A stretch of 64,000 bases of DNA, taken from NCBI RefSeq assembly GCF_010020825.1, contig NZ_JAACJE010000001.1:620001-684000 (forward strand). The letters run 5' to 3'. This stretch comes from Acidovorax sp. 210-6. GTDB lineage: Bacteria > Pseudomonadota > Gammaproteobacteria > Burkholderiales > Burkholderiaceae_C. Under the pieces are notes generated by a model. That model had not been told where the DNA came from. It worked only from the letters and a program-made list of their open reading frames with translations, and did no database searches. Every line of letters begins with the position of its first letter. Position 1 is the stretch's first letter. The translations under genes were made by a program, and so were the position numbers. This document shows positions 27,358 through 41,286 of this stretch, in pieces.

Positions 27358-27858
27358 GTCTCAGTCTGCCAGGAGGGGGCAGCGATCCAGGGCGTGCATG
27401 GTGAGTTAGGCATTTTCGTGATATACTAGCGGGCTTCGCTGCTCGGAGCTGACGGTTTTGTTGGATTTGGGTGGTGGGGCAAAAAAGTTCCTTGTGACTT
27501 GAAAGTTGGTTAAAAACCGATGTACAATGCAAGGCTTCGCTGAACAGAAGGTTGCTGCTTGCGGTGGTTCTGGTTGGTGGGGGTGCTGAAGAGACGAAAG
27601 ACCTTCAGTGTTGACGGGAAATAAAAAATCCTGTTATAATTTGAGGCTCTGCTGATCGCAGCGGGGTTTGCAAAGAGAGAGATACTTTTTGCGGTGTACG
27701 TTAAAAACATACAGCCGATAAGCGTGGGCGTTTGAGGCGAGTGACCAAGTTCGAAAGAACAAAAGTCGCAAGACTGAAACGCTCATGGAAATAGAAGTGA
27801 AGTTCACTTCAATTCCGTTTTTATGAGTAATAGCCGAAAGGCTTTAAATTTTAAGATC
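27358..27858 (+). promoter_or_regulatory. rRNA operon promoter and leader region
   Basis: 501 bp between cheB and 16S. Three -10-like hexamers lie at 27422-27427 (TATACT), 27523-27528 (TACAAT) and 27635-27640 (TATAAT). Each is followed after exactly 4 nt by GGCTTCGCTG or GGCTCTGCTG. The second has TTGAAA at 27499-27504 and the third TTGACG at 27611-27616, both with 18-bp spacers; the first has no clear -35. The leader from about 27711 holds the upstream arm of the pre-16S processing stem. No protein gene is seen. Confidence 0.75.
27711..27732 (+). other. Pre-16S processing stem, upstream arm
   Basis: ACAGCCGATAAGCGTGGGCG is complementary, apart from one mismatch and one G-U pair over 22 nt, to 29411-29432 just after 16S. 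The two arms would form the long-range stem cut by RNase III. Confidence 0.75.
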
Positions 27859-29388
<1,530 letters not shown>

Positions 29389-29410
29389 TGGAAAACTGTC
29401 ACACAAATTG

Positions 29411-29432
29411 AACGCCCACACTTATCGGTTGT
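29411..29432 (+). other. Pre-16S processing stem, downstream arm
   Basis: AACGCCCACACTTATCGGTT pairs with 27711-27732 upstream of 16S. Confidence 0.75.
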
Positions 29433-29484
29433 TGGAAGAAGTCGCTGCGAAGGCGGGAAACTGCCCTGAGGCGGTGGCCGGCTT

Positions 29485-29561
29485 GGGTCTGTAGCTCAGT
29501 TGGTTAGAGCACCGTCTTGATAAGGCGGGGGTCGTTGGTTCGAGACCAACCAGACCCACCA
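29485..29561 (+). tRNA. tRNA-Ile (GAT)
   Basis: 77 nt including encoded CCA. The acceptor GGGTCTG/CAGACCC, the TTCGAGA T-loop and anticodon GAT at 29519-29521 all fit. It lies in the 16S-23S spacer. Confidence 0.98.
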
Positions 29562-29601
29562 AGTGCGGTGCCATGCGAAGCGACACGACAATGCGATTCC
29601 T

Positions 29602-29677
29602 GGGGGATTAGCTCAGCTGGGAGAGCACCTGCTTTGCAAGCAGGGGGTCGTCGGTTCGATCCCGTCATCCTCCACCA
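29602..29677 (+). tRNA. tRNA-Ala (TGC)
   Basis: 76 nt including encoded CCA. Acceptor GGGGGAT/ATCCTCC, anticodon TGC at 29635-29637, TTCGATC T-loop. It follows tRNA-Ile, the common Ile-Ala spacer arrangement. Confidence 0.98.
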
Positions 29678-30006
29678 ACCCAAAAAAATGCTTCAACACC
29701 AAAGCGGCTTTGCAAAAGGCTGCTTTGTTGTTGATCGAGATAGAGCGATCAAACGGCTGTTCTTTAAAAATTCATAGAGTCGAATCAGCGTTGCCGGCGG
29801 AAAGCAGGAAACTGCACCGTGCCGCCGGTGACAAAAATTTGATTGCGTCAAAACGAACGAACTTTGTTTGTTCAAGTAATGACGAATAGTTCTCCAGGTA
29901 GAAATACCGAAGAAAGATTCACATTACGGCATAACGCGCGAGGTGAAAGACCTCGCAAGTCAAGACAGATGGCGGAGATGTTTCGAAAGAGACGTCAAAG
30001 TTATAG
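29678..30006 (+). promoter_or_regulatory. tRNA-Ala to 23S spacer with boxA
   Basis: 329 bp without a gene. TGTTCTTTAAAAA at 29758-29770 resembles the boxA antitermination signal. The end of the spacer (29994 onward) begins the 23S processing stem. Nothing else is recognised. Confidence 0.65.

Positions 30007-30013
<7 letters not shown>
29994..30013 (+). other. Pre-23S processing stem, upstream arm
   Basis: A 20-nt arm, GTCAAAGTTATAGGGTCAAG, is perfectly complementary to 32878-32897 at the 23S 3' end. Confidence 0.8.
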
Positions 30014-32877
<2,864 letters not shown>

Positions 32878-32885
<8 letters not shown>

Positions 32886-32897
32886 TATAACTTTGAC
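32878..32897 (+). other. Pre-23S processing stem, downstream arm
   Basis: CTTGACCCTATAACTTTGAC is the exact complement of 29994-30013. Confidence 0.8.
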
Positions 32898-32997
32898 TTA
32901 ACCGTCAATCTGTTATGCCAAGCACGCAATCAAATTCAATCTGACAAGACTCTATGAATTCGCCAGCCAGACCAACCATCTGGCCAGCAACAAGTTA

Positions 32998-33112
32998 TGC
33001 CTGACGACCATAGCAAGTTGGTACCACTCCTTCCCATCCCGAACAGGACAGTGAAACGACTTTGCGCCAATGATAGTGCGGATCCCCGTGTGAAAGTAGG
33101 TCATCGTCAGGC
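32998..33112 (+). rRNA. rrf: 5S ribosomal RNA
   Basis: About 115 nt beginning TGCCTGACGACC and ending GTCATCGTCAGGC, with the conserved CCATCCCGAAC loop. Its two ends pair as expected. Confidence 0.96.
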
Positions 33113-33130
33113 TCCTATTCCAGCCCAGCA

Positions 33131-33166
33131 GCGCCCCGCACTAATACAGTGCGGGGCGCTTCTGCT
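33131..33166 (+). terminator. rRNA operon terminator
   Basis: GCGCCCCGCAC and GTGCGGGGCGC form a perfect 11-bp stem with a 7-nt loop, followed by TTCTGCTT. It lies about 20 bp after 5S and is the strongest intrinsic terminator in the window. Confidence 0.9.
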
Positions 33167-33248
33167 TGGAAATCTCAATTCGTATCCAATACCACTCATC
33201 GGATACGATTGACCGATTGCAACCTCTTCCAGTTACCAGAACCACGCC

Positions 33249-33647
33249 ATGGCGATCACCTACAGCATCCGGGATCTGGCCAAAGAATTTGATCTCACCA
33301 CACGGGCCATTCGTTTTTACGAGGATGTCGGTTTGCTCTCTCCGGCGCGAACGGGGCCGGGAGGACGGACGCGTAGCTATACCGCACGCGACCGTACGCG
33401 CCTTAAGCTGACCTTGCGCGCCAAGCGCCTGGGGCTGTCGCTGACCGAAGCCAAAGAGATCATTGATCTATACGACAGCCCTCGAGACACGGGCGTGCAG
33501 CTGCAAAAATTTCTGACGGTCCTGGAGCAACATCGCCGCCAGTTGGAAGAGCAGATGGCCGACCTTCAATCCAATCTGGACGAAGTCAAAGAACATGAGA
33601 AAGAGGCCAGGGCATTGCTCGCAAAAATGGCTAAAATTCCTGCATAA
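33249..33647 (+). CDS. liuR: MerR-family regulator, LiuR-like
   Basis: 132 residues. An N-terminal winged helix-turn-helix (YSIRDLAKEFDLTTRAIRFY, then EDVGLL and a TRSYTARDRTRL wing) is followed by a long coiled-coil dimerisation helix. No cysteine metal-site cluster is present, as in LiuR rather than metal-sensing MerR proteins. LiuR regulates leucine/isovalerate catabolism, and isovaleryl-CoA dehydrogenase is two genes downstream. A palindromic operator lies immediately after its stop codon, so it probably controls the following genes from there. Confidence 0.85.
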   Translation: MAITYSIRDLAKEFDLTTRAIRFYEDVGLLSPARTGPGGRTRSYTARDRTRLKLTLRAKRLGLSLTEAKEIIDLYDSPRDTGVQLQKFLTVLEQHRRQLEEQMADLQSNLDEVKEHEKEARALLAKMAKIPA

Positions 33648-33669
33648 TTGACGTTTACGTAAACGTAAA
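33648..33669 (+). promoter_or_regulatory. Predicted LiuR operator
   Basis: A perfect 16-bp palindrome, ACGTTTACGTAAACGT, lies at 33651-33666 and extends with 20/22 symmetry to 33648-33669. As I recall it, this resembles the LiuR motif reported for proteobacteria. It sits between liuR and the thioesterase gene, just before its AGGAGG. I could not identify a convincing -10. Confidence 0.7.
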
Positions 33670-33682
33670 TTCAGGAGGCGCC

Positions 33683-34144
33683 ATGCAAGAGGCAGTCTGG
33701 GTTCCCAAATACTCACTGTACCGGCAGCGGGTGGAGGACAGCTTTGCCCTTCAAGGCGTGATGCAAACCCTGGGCGCAAGGCTGGAAAAGCTGGAGCCAG
33801 GAGCCGTGGACATTGGGCTGGCTTGGGACCGCAGCTTGACCCAACAACATGGATTCCTGCACGCTGGAGTTGTCTCTACGGCGTTGGACTCTGCCTGCGG
33901 TTACGCGGCGTTTTCCCTTATGCCGGAAGATGCTGCGGTGCTTACCATCGAATTCAAGATCAACCTCTTGGCCCCCGCCAAAGGTGAGCGCTTCCGGATG
34001 GAGGGGCGCGTACTCAAGCCGGGCCGAACCATCACCGTGTGTGAGGGGCGGGCCTACGCGCTGCAAGATCAGAAAGAAACGCTCATCGCCACCATGAACT
34101 GCACACTCATGACGGTGATGGGTCGCACAGACATCCGGGGCTGA
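33683..34144 (+). CDS. PaaI-like hotdog thioesterase
   Basis: 153 residues. The hotdog core has QQHGFLHAGVVSTALDSACGYAA, with the His-Ala-Gly and downstream Asp typical of PaaI/YbgC-type acyl-CoA thioesterases, then INLLAPAKGERFRMEGRVLKPGRT. It is the first gene after the LiuR operator and lies 37 bp before isovaleryl-CoA dehydrogenase. A role in hydrolysing excess acyl-CoA intermediates is inferred from context. Confidence 0.8.
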   Translation: MQEAVWVPKYSLYRQRVEDSFALQGVMQTLGARLEKLEPGAVDIGLAWDRSLTQQHGFLHAGVVSTALDSACGYAAFSLMPEDAAVLTIEFKINLLAPAKGERFRMEGRVLKPGRTITVCEGRAYALQDQKETLIATMNCTLMTVMGRTDIRG

Positions 34145-34181
34145 TGTCCCTTTTCACCCCCAATAGACCAAGGAGCACGCC

Positions 34182-35372
34182 ATGGGCAATATTGCCAATC
34201 TTCCAGGACTCAACTTTCAACTCGGCGAGGACATCGATGCGCTGCGCGACGCAGTGCGTGATTTTGCCCAGGCCGAAATTGCACCCCGTGCTGCAGAGAT
34301 CGATCGCACCGACCAGTTCCCCATGGACCTGTGGCGCAAGATGGGCGATCTAGGGGTGCTGGGTATCACGGTCCCGGAGGAGTACGGTGGCGCCAACATG
34401 GGCTACGTAGCCCATATGGTGGCGATGGAGGAAATTTCACGTGCATCGGCTTCGGTCGGTTTGAGCTACGGCGCGCACTCCAACCTGTGCGTGAATCAAA
34501 TCAAGCGCAACGGCAGCGCGGCACAAAAACAAAAGTACCTCCCGAAACTGATCAGCGGAGAGCATGTCGGCGCACTGGCCATGAGCGAGCCCGGCGCAGG
34601 CTCGGACGTCATCAGCATGAAGCTCAAGGCCGAGGACAAGGGCGGGTACTACCTGCTCAACGGCAACAAGATGTGGATTACCAACGGTCCAGATGCAGAC
34701 ACCCTGGTGGTGTATGCCAAGACCGAGCCGGAGATGGGTGCGCGCGGTGTCACGGCATTCCTGATTGAAAAGGGCATGAAGGGCTTCTCCATTGCGCAAA
34801 AGCTGGACAAGCTGGGTATGCGCGGCAGCCACACCGGCGAGCTGGTCTTCGAGAACGTCGAGGTGCCGGCCGAGAACATCCTGGGCGGCCTGAACAACGG
34901 CGCCAAGGTGTTGATGAGCGGTCTGGACTATGAGCGCGCCGTGCTGGCGGCGGGTCCCATCGGCATCATGCAGGCCGTGATGGACAACGTGGTGCCTTAC
35001 ATCCACGATCGCAAGCAGTTTGGTCAGAGCATTGGTGAGTTCCAGCTCATCCAGGGCAAGGTGGCGGACATGTACACCGTGCTGCAGGCAGGCAGGGCCT
35101 TCTGCTACACCATCGGCAAGAACCTGGACATGCTGGGTTCCGAGCATGTGCGCCAGGTGCGCAAGGACTGCGCCTCGGTCATTCTGTGGTGTGCCGAAAA
35201 GGCTACCTGGATGGCCGGAGAGGGTATCCAGATTTATGGAGGCAACGGCTATATCAACGAGTACCCGCTGGGGCGCTTGTGGCGCGATGCCAAGCTCTAT
35301 GAAATCGGTGCAGGGACCAGCGAGATCCGTCGCATGCTGATCGGCCGCGAGTTGTTCTCGGAAACCTGTTGA
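34182..35372 (+). CDS. liuA: Isovaleryl-CoA dehydrogenase
   Basis: 396 residues, FAD-dependent acyl-CoA dehydrogenase fold. The catalytic base is in the isovaleryl-specific position, Glu251 in LDYERAVLA, close to human IVD Glu254. The usual C-terminal YEGT glutamate is replaced ([10 protein letters not shown]). It oxidises isovaleryl-CoA to 3-methylcrotonyl-CoA, the first committed step after leucine transamination and decarboxylation. It lies in the LiuR-controlled group; the carboxylase genes for the next step are 16 kb away. Confidence 0.93.
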   Translation: MGNIANLPGLNFQLGEDIDALRDAVRDFAQAEIAPRAAEIDRTDQFPMDLWRKMGDLGVLGITVPEEYGGANMGYVAHMVAMEEISRASASVGLSYGAHSNLCVNQIKRNGSAAQKQKYLPKLISGEHVGALAMSEPGAGSDVISMKLKAEDKGGYYLLNGNKMWITNGPDADTLVVYAKTEPEMGARGVTAFLIEKGMKGFSIAQKLDKLGMRGSHTGELVFENVEVPAENILGGLNNGAKVLMSGLDYERAVLAAGPIGIMQAVMDNVVPYIHDRKQFGQSIGEFQLIQGKVADMYTVLQAGRAFCYTIGKNLDMLGSEHVRQVRKDCASVILWCAEKATWMAGEGIQIYGGNGYINEYPLGRLWRDAKLYEIGAGTSEIRRMLIGRELFSETC

Positions 35373-35416
35373 ACGCACGGCCTTCCGCATTGCACCCGTC
35401 CCCGAAAGAGCGCGCC

Positions 35417-36076
35417 ATGAGCACCACCACCATTGAGGAACTCTTTGTTCACAACCGTGCCTGGGCTGCACAAATGCAGCGCGAAAGGCCGGGGTTCTTC
35501 ACTCGCCTGCTGGAACAGCAAAGCCCCAGGTTCATGTGGGTGGGTTGCTCAGACAGCCGCGTTCCTGCCAACCAGATCACGGGCTTGGAACCTGGCGAGG
35601 TGTTCGTGCACCGCAACGTCGCCAACGTGGTGGTGCCCACGGATCTGAACTGCCTCTCCACCATTCAGTACGCCGTGGACCAGCTCCATGTCGAGCACCT
35701 GATGGTGGTGGGGCACTATGGCTGCGGCGGTGTTCTGGCGGCTTTGCAGGACATTCGGGTAGGGCTTGCCGACAACTGGATCCGGCACGTGAAAGATGTG
35801 CGCGATCGCCACCGGGAACTGATCGCCGCGACAGACCCTGCCCAGCGGCACGACGTTTTGTGTGAACTCAACGTCATTGAGCAGGTGATGAATGTCGCAC
35901 AGACCACGGTGATTCAAGATGCCTGGGCACGCGAACAGCGGGTGCAACTGCACGGGTGGTGCTACGGCCTCAAAGATGGGTTGATCCACAACCTGCACAT
36001 CTCGCTCAACGGTAACCAGGGCATGGAATCGCTGTACCGGGCGGCGGTGGAAGGCGTGATCGCCGCGCGGCGCTAA
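35417..36076 (+). CDS. can: Beta-class carbonic anhydrase
   Basis: 219 residues, similar in length to E. coli Can. Zinc ligands are visible in CSDSR (Cys, Asp) and HYGCGG (His, Cys). It interconverts CO2 and bicarbonate in the cytoplasm. The start at 35417 is chosen because the protein family begins there. It lies 44 bp after liuA; bicarbonate is a substrate of the 3-methylcrotonyl-CoA carboxylase encoded at 51-57 kb, so a shared role is plausible. Confidence 0.93.
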   Translation: MSTTTIEELFVHNRAWAAQMQRERPGFFTRLLEQQSPRFMWVGCSDSRVPANQITGLEPGEVFVHRNVANVVVPTDLNCLSTIQYAVDQLHVEHLMVVGHYGCGGVLAALQDIRVGLADNWIRHVKDVRDRHRELIAATDPAQRHDVLCELNVIEQVMNVAQTTVIQDAWAREQRVQLHGWCYGLKDGLIHNLHISLNGNQGMESLYRAAVEGVIAARR

Positions 36077-36120
36077 AGTCGGGGGGACGCCCGAACGGTA
36101 TTTACAGGACGCTATTCCCC

Positions 36121-37932
36121 ATGTTCCCCCAACGCCTTGATTCTCCCCAAGCCTACGACATCGCCAAGGCGATGGTCGATGGCTTCAACCGCCACTACCG
36201 CCTGTTCCGCACGGAATCGGCGCGCGCCAAGCACCGCTTCGAGACGGCCGACTGGCATGGCCAGCAGCGCGCCCAGCGCGAGCGCATCGAGTTCTACGAC
36301 CTGCGCGTCAAGGAGTGCACGCGCCGCTTGGAGAAGGAGTTCAAGGCCGGCCAGCAGCCCATGGAGGTCTGGCACCAGGTCAAGCTGCACTACATCGGCC
36401 TCCTGGTAAACCACCAGCAGCCCGAGCTGGCCGAGACCTTCTTCAACTCGGTGACCACCAAGATCCTGCACCGCACGCATTTCCACAACGACTTCATCTT
36501 CGTGTGGCCGGCGGTGAGCACCGAATACATCGAGAACGAGCAGCCCGGTGCGCGTCCCACCTTCCGCGCCTACTACCCGCAGCGCGAGACGCTGTTCGAC
36601 ACCCTGGTCACCATCATCGAGCACTACGACCTGCAGCGCGAGTTCGCCGACCTGCCGCGCGACATGCGCAACGTGGTGGGCGCCATGCAGATCAAGCTCG
36701 ACAAGGTGCGCCTGCGCGCCAACTTCCAGATCCAGGTGCTCTCCAGCCTGTTCTTCCGCAACAAGGGCGCCTACGTGGTGGGCAAGATCATCAACGGCTT
36801 CAACGAAGTGCCGTTCGCCCTGCCCATACTGCACAACGAGGAAGGCAGGCTCTACATCGACGCCGCGCTGTTCGGCGAGGACGACCTGCAGATGCTGTTC
36901 TCCTTTGCGCGCGCCTACTTCATGGTGGACATGGAGATTCCCAGCGCCTACGTGCAATTCCTGCGCAGCCTCATGCCGCGCAAGCCGCGCACCGAGCTCT
37001 ACAACGCCCTGGGCCTGGCCAAGCAGGGCAAGACGCTGTTCTACCGCGACTTCCTCTACCACCTGCGCAATTCCACGGACAAATTCCGTATCGCCCCCGG
37101 TATCAAGGGCATGGTCATGCTGGTGTTCGACCTGCCGAGCTTTCCGTTCGTCTTCAAGCTCATCAAGGACTACTACCCGCCGCAGAAGGACACCACGCGC
37201 GAGCAGATCCAGAGCAAGTACCAGCTCGTCAAGCACCACGACCGCGTGGGCCGCATGGCGGACACGCTGGAATACAGCCTGGTGGCATTCCCGCGCGAGC
37301 GCTTCGACGACGAACTGATCGCCGAAATCCAGAAGTACGCGCCCAGCCAGCTCGAGATCAGCGACCGCGACGGCGACGGCCAGCAGGAGGTGATCATCAA
37401 GCACCTCTACATCGAGCGGCGCATGATCCCGCTCAACATCTACCTGCAGGAGTGCTTCGACACCGGGCTGTCGGACCCGCGCGCGCGCCAGCAGATGGAA
37501 AACAGCGTCATCGAATACGGCAACGCCATCAAGGACCTGGTGGCGGCCAACATCTTCCCGGGCGACATGCTGTGGAAGAACTTTGGCGTCACGCGCAACG
37601 GCAAGGTCGTCTTCTACGACTACGACGAGATCGAATACCTCACCGACTGCAACTTCCGGCGCGTGCCTGCGCCGCGCAACGAGGAAGATGAGATGAGCGG
37701 CGAAATCTGGTATTCGGTGGGCAAGAACGACGTCTTTCCCGAGACCTTCGGCCCCTTCCTGCTCGGCAACGATGCTGTGCGCCAGGTATTCATGCAGCAC
37801 CACGCCGACCTGCTCGACGTGGAGTTCTGGCAGTCGCACAAGGAGCGCATCCTCGCGGGCCATGTGTACGACGTCTTCCCCTACGACGTGAGCCGGCGCT
37901 TCGTGCAGACGCGCATGTCCGACGGCATCTGA
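36121..37932 (+). CDS. aceK: Isocitrate dehydrogenase kinase/phosphatase AceK
   Basis: 603 residues (E. coli 578). The AceK kinase motifs are visible, including the ATP-binding loop region [22 protein letters not shown] near 321-343 and the [19 protein letters not shown] catalytic segment near 489-508. It phosphorylates isocitrate dehydrogenase to divert isocitrate to the glyoxylate shunt during growth on acetyl-CoA sources. In enteric bacteria it lies with aceBA; here it is with leucine catabolism genes. Confidence 0.95.
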   Translation: MFPQRLDSPQAYDIAKAMVDGFNRHYRLFRTESARAKHRFETADWHGQQRAQRERIEFYDLRVKECTRRLEKEFKAGQQPMEVWHQVKLHYIGLLVNHQQPELAETFFNSVTTKILHRTHFHNDFIFVWPAVSTEYIENEQPGARPTFRAYYPQRETLFDTLVTIIEHYDLQREFADLPRDMRNVVGAMQIKLDKVRLRANFQIQVLSSLFFRNKGAYVVGKIINGFNEVPFALPILHNEEGRLYIDAALFGEDDLQMLFSFARAYFMVDMEIPSAYVQFLRSLMPRKPRTELYNALGLAKQGKTLFYRDFLYHLRNSTDKFRIAPGIKGMVMLVFDLPSFPFVFKLIKDYYPPQKDTTREQIQSKYQLVKHHDRVGRMADTLEYSLVAFPRERFDDELIAEIQKYAPSQLEISDRDGDGQQEVIIKHLYIERRMIPLNIYLQECFDTGLSDPRARQQMENSVIEYGNAIKDLVAANIFPGDMLWKNFGVTRNGKVVFYDYDEIEYLTDCNFRRVPAPRNEEDEMSGEIWYSVGKNDVFPETFGPFLLGNDAVRQVFMQHHADLLDVEFWQSHKERILAGHVYDVFPYDVSRRFVQTRMSDGI

Positions 37933-37973
37933 TCGCCCTGATCCATCCCTTTCCGACCATTAGGAGAATATCC

Positions 37974-39164
<1,191 letters not shown>

Positions 39165-39166
39165 TT

Positions 39167-39221
39167 GCTATTGAATTGATAGCTGCTGGCGCTCATGAAT
39201 AGAGCGCTATCGGCCATTTTG
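39167..39221 (+). repeat. Dispersed ~55-bp element, copy R3
   Basis: GCTATTGAATTGATAGCTG then GGCGCT ... AGCGCTATCGGCC and an A/T end. It fills the gap between the thiolase and SDR genes. This is the cleanest copy in the window. Confidence 0.8.
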
Positions 39222-39231
39222 ATACCTATTC

Positions 39232-39900
39232 ATGCCCACTGTCCTGGTGATCGGCGCCTCGCGCGGCATCGGCCTGGAGCTGGTGCGCCAGTACGCCGCC
39301 GAGGGTTGGCGCGTCATCGCCACCGTGCGCGACGAGGCCGGCCGCGCGCGCGTGCTGGCGCTCGGCGCTCAGGCCCTGACCGTGGATGTGGCCAACCCCG
39401 CCAGCGTCAGCGGCCTGGCCTGGCAGCTTGACGGCGAGGAAATCGACGTCGCGCTCTACGTGGCCGGGGTGATGCGCCGCCCCGGTGCATGCACGCCGCC
39501 CACGCAGACCGACTTTGACGCGGTGATGCACGCCAATGTGCTCGGCGCCATGCAGGCCATCCCGCAGGTCGCGCCGATGGTGGAGGCCGCGGGCGGCGTG
39601 TTCGCCTTCCTGTCCTCGTCCATGTCGCAGATCGGCAGCGTGGGCGAGAGCAGCGCCTGGCTCTACCGCACCAGCAAGGCCGCGCTCAACATGGCCGTGG
39701 CGGCAGCCCAGCACGACTACCCGCGCGCCACGCTGGTCACCATCGACCCTGGCTGGGTGCGCACCGACATGGGCGGCGAGAACGCCCCGCTCAGCGTGGA
39801 GGCCAGCGTGCACGGCATGCGCCGCACGCTCGCCCACCTCACGCCCGCCGACAAAGGCCGGCTCCTGCACTACGACGGCCAGCGCGCCGCCCACTGGTGA
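39232..39900 (+). CDS. Short-chain dehydrogenase/reductase
   Basis: 222 residues. The nucleotide-binding motif GASRGIG is near residues 8-14 and the catalytic YRTSK (Tyr-x-x-x-Lys) is near 143-147, with a preceding Ser. It is an NAD(P)-dependent oxidoreductase of unknown substrate. It lies between the thiolase and an acyl-CoA dehydrogenase, so an acyl or alcohol intermediate is possible but unproven. Confidence 0.85.
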   Translation: MPTVLVIGASRGIGLELVRQYAAEGWRVIATVRDEAGRARVLALGAQALTVDVANPASVSGLAWQLDGEEIDVALYVAGVMRRPGACTPPTQTDFDAVMHANVLGAMQAIPQVAPMVEAAGGVFAFLSSSMSQIGSVGESSAWLYRTSKAALNMAVAAAQHDYPRATLVTIDPGWVRTDMGGENAPLSVEASVHGMRRTLAHLTPADKGRLLHYDGQRAAHW

Positions 39901-39928
39901 GCCCCACAGAACACATCACGGAGACCCC

Positions 39929-41059
39929 ATGCTGCTGACCCAAGACCAGGAAATGATCCGCGACGCAGTGCGCGACTTTGCGCAAACCGAACTGTGGCCG
40001 AATGCCGCCCGCTGGGACAAGGAGCACCACTTCCCCAAGGAGGCCCACCAGGGTCTGGCCGCGCTCGGCGCCTACGGTATCTGCGTGCCCGATGAGTTTG
40101 GTGGCGCGAACCTCGACTACCTCACGCTCGCGCTCGTGCTCGAAGAGATCGCGGCCGGCGACGGCGGCACCAGCACCGCCATCTCGGTGACCAACTGCCC
40201 CGTCAACGCCATCCTCATGCGCTACGGCAACGCGCAGCAAAAGCGCGACTGGCTCGCGCCCCTGGCGCGCGGCGAAATGCTCGGTGCCTTCTGCCTGACC
40301 GAGCCGCATGTGGGCTCGGATGCCTCGGCGCTGCGCACCACGGCGGTGAAGCAGGGCGACGAATATGTGATCAACGGCGTCAAGCAGTTCATCACCAGCG
40401 GCAAGAACGGCCACGTGGCCATCGTCATCGCCGTCACCGACAAGGGCGCGGGCAAGAAGGGCATGAGCGCCTTCCTCGTGCCCACCAGCAACCCCGGCTA
40501 CGTGGTGGCGCGTCTGGAAGACAAGCTGGGGCAACATTCCAGCGATACGGCGCAGATCAATTTCGACCACTGCCGCATCCCGGCCGAAAACCTGATCGGT
40601 GCCGAGGGCGAGGGCTACAAGATCGCACTGGGCGCGCTCGAAGGCGGGCGCATCGGCATCGCCGCGCAGAGCGTGGGCATGGCGCGCAGCGCCTTCGAGG
40701 CGGCGCTGGCGTATTCCAAGGAGCGCGAGAGCTTCGGCACCCCCATCTTCAACCACCAGGCCGTGGGCTTTCGCCTGGCCGACTGCGCCACGCAGATCGA
40801 GGCCGCGCGCCAGCTCATCTGGCATGCCGCCGCGCTGCGCGATGCAGGCAAGCCTTGTTTGAAGGAAGCCGCTATGGCCAAGCTGTTCGCCAGCGAGATG
40901 GCCGAGCGCGTCTGCAGCGCCGCCATCCAGACGCTGGGCGGCTACGGCGTGGTCAACGACTTTCCGGTCGAGCGCATCTACCGCGACGTGCGCGTGTGCC
41001 AGATCTACGAAGGCACGAGCGACGTGCAGAAGATCATCATCCAGCGGGCGCTGGCGTGA
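39929..41059 (+). CDS. Acyl-CoA dehydrogenase (short/branched-chain type)
   Basis: 376 residues with the full acyl-CoA dehydrogenase fold. The catalytic base is Glu361 in CQIYEGTSDVQ, the general short/medium-chain position, unlike the isovaleryl enzyme upstream. Substrate could be a short straight- or branched-chain acyl-CoA, such as isobutyryl- or 2-methylbutyryl-CoA. The start at 39929 follows a GGAG; the longer open frame runs back through the SDR gene in another frame and is not real. Confidence 0.9.
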   Translation: MLLTQDQEMIRDAVRDFAQTELWPNAARWDKEHHFPKEAHQGLAALGAYGICVPDEFGGANLDYLTLALVLEEIAAGDGGTSTAISVTNCPVNAILMRYGNAQQKRDWLAPLARGEMLGAFCLTEPHVGSDASALRTTAVKQGDEYVINGVKQFITSGKNGHVAIVIAVTDKGAGKKGMSAFLVPTSNPGYVVARLEDKLGQHSSDTAQINFDHCRIPAENLIGAEGEGYKIALGALEGGRIGIAAQSVGMARSAFEAALAYSKERESFGTPIFNHQAVGFRLADCATQIEAARQLIWHAAALRDAGKPCLKEAAMAKLFASEMAERVCSAAIQTLGGYGVVNDFPVERIYRDVRVCQIYEGTSDVQKIIIQRALA

Positions 41060-41286
41060 GGAGAAGGGGGTAACCTCCTGAGGCGCTTCGTGCCTTCCCC
41101 CATCTCGCCTCGCTGCGCGAGCCGGGAAAGGGGGGCGCCACCAGCGCCTGGGCACGGAGCACTGGCGGCCCTTGCGCGGTGGCCGCTGGCCTCTGGGCCG
41201 CGCCAGTGGCTGCGTGCTGTGTGGATAGTTGAGCAGGGGCCTGGGCCGCACTGGTGCCTCCTCTGCCGCGGTGACAGAATGGATCC
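41060..41286. repeat. GC-rich intergenic repeat-like region
   Basis: 227 bp with no gene, full of short inverted repeats: GAGGAG ... CTCCTG near 41060-41080, then a CTTCCCCC ... GGGGGG block, then GCGCCTGGGC/GGGCCGCGCC blocks. It resembles GC-rich intergenic repeats common in Burkholderiales, but no second copy is in this window. It may end transcription of the acyl-CoA dehydrogenase gene. Confidence 0.45.

Noticed and set aside
36112-37863. 583-codon open frame opposite aceK
   Set aside because: AceK on the plus strand is unambiguous; the antisense frame is an artefact of third-position G/C.
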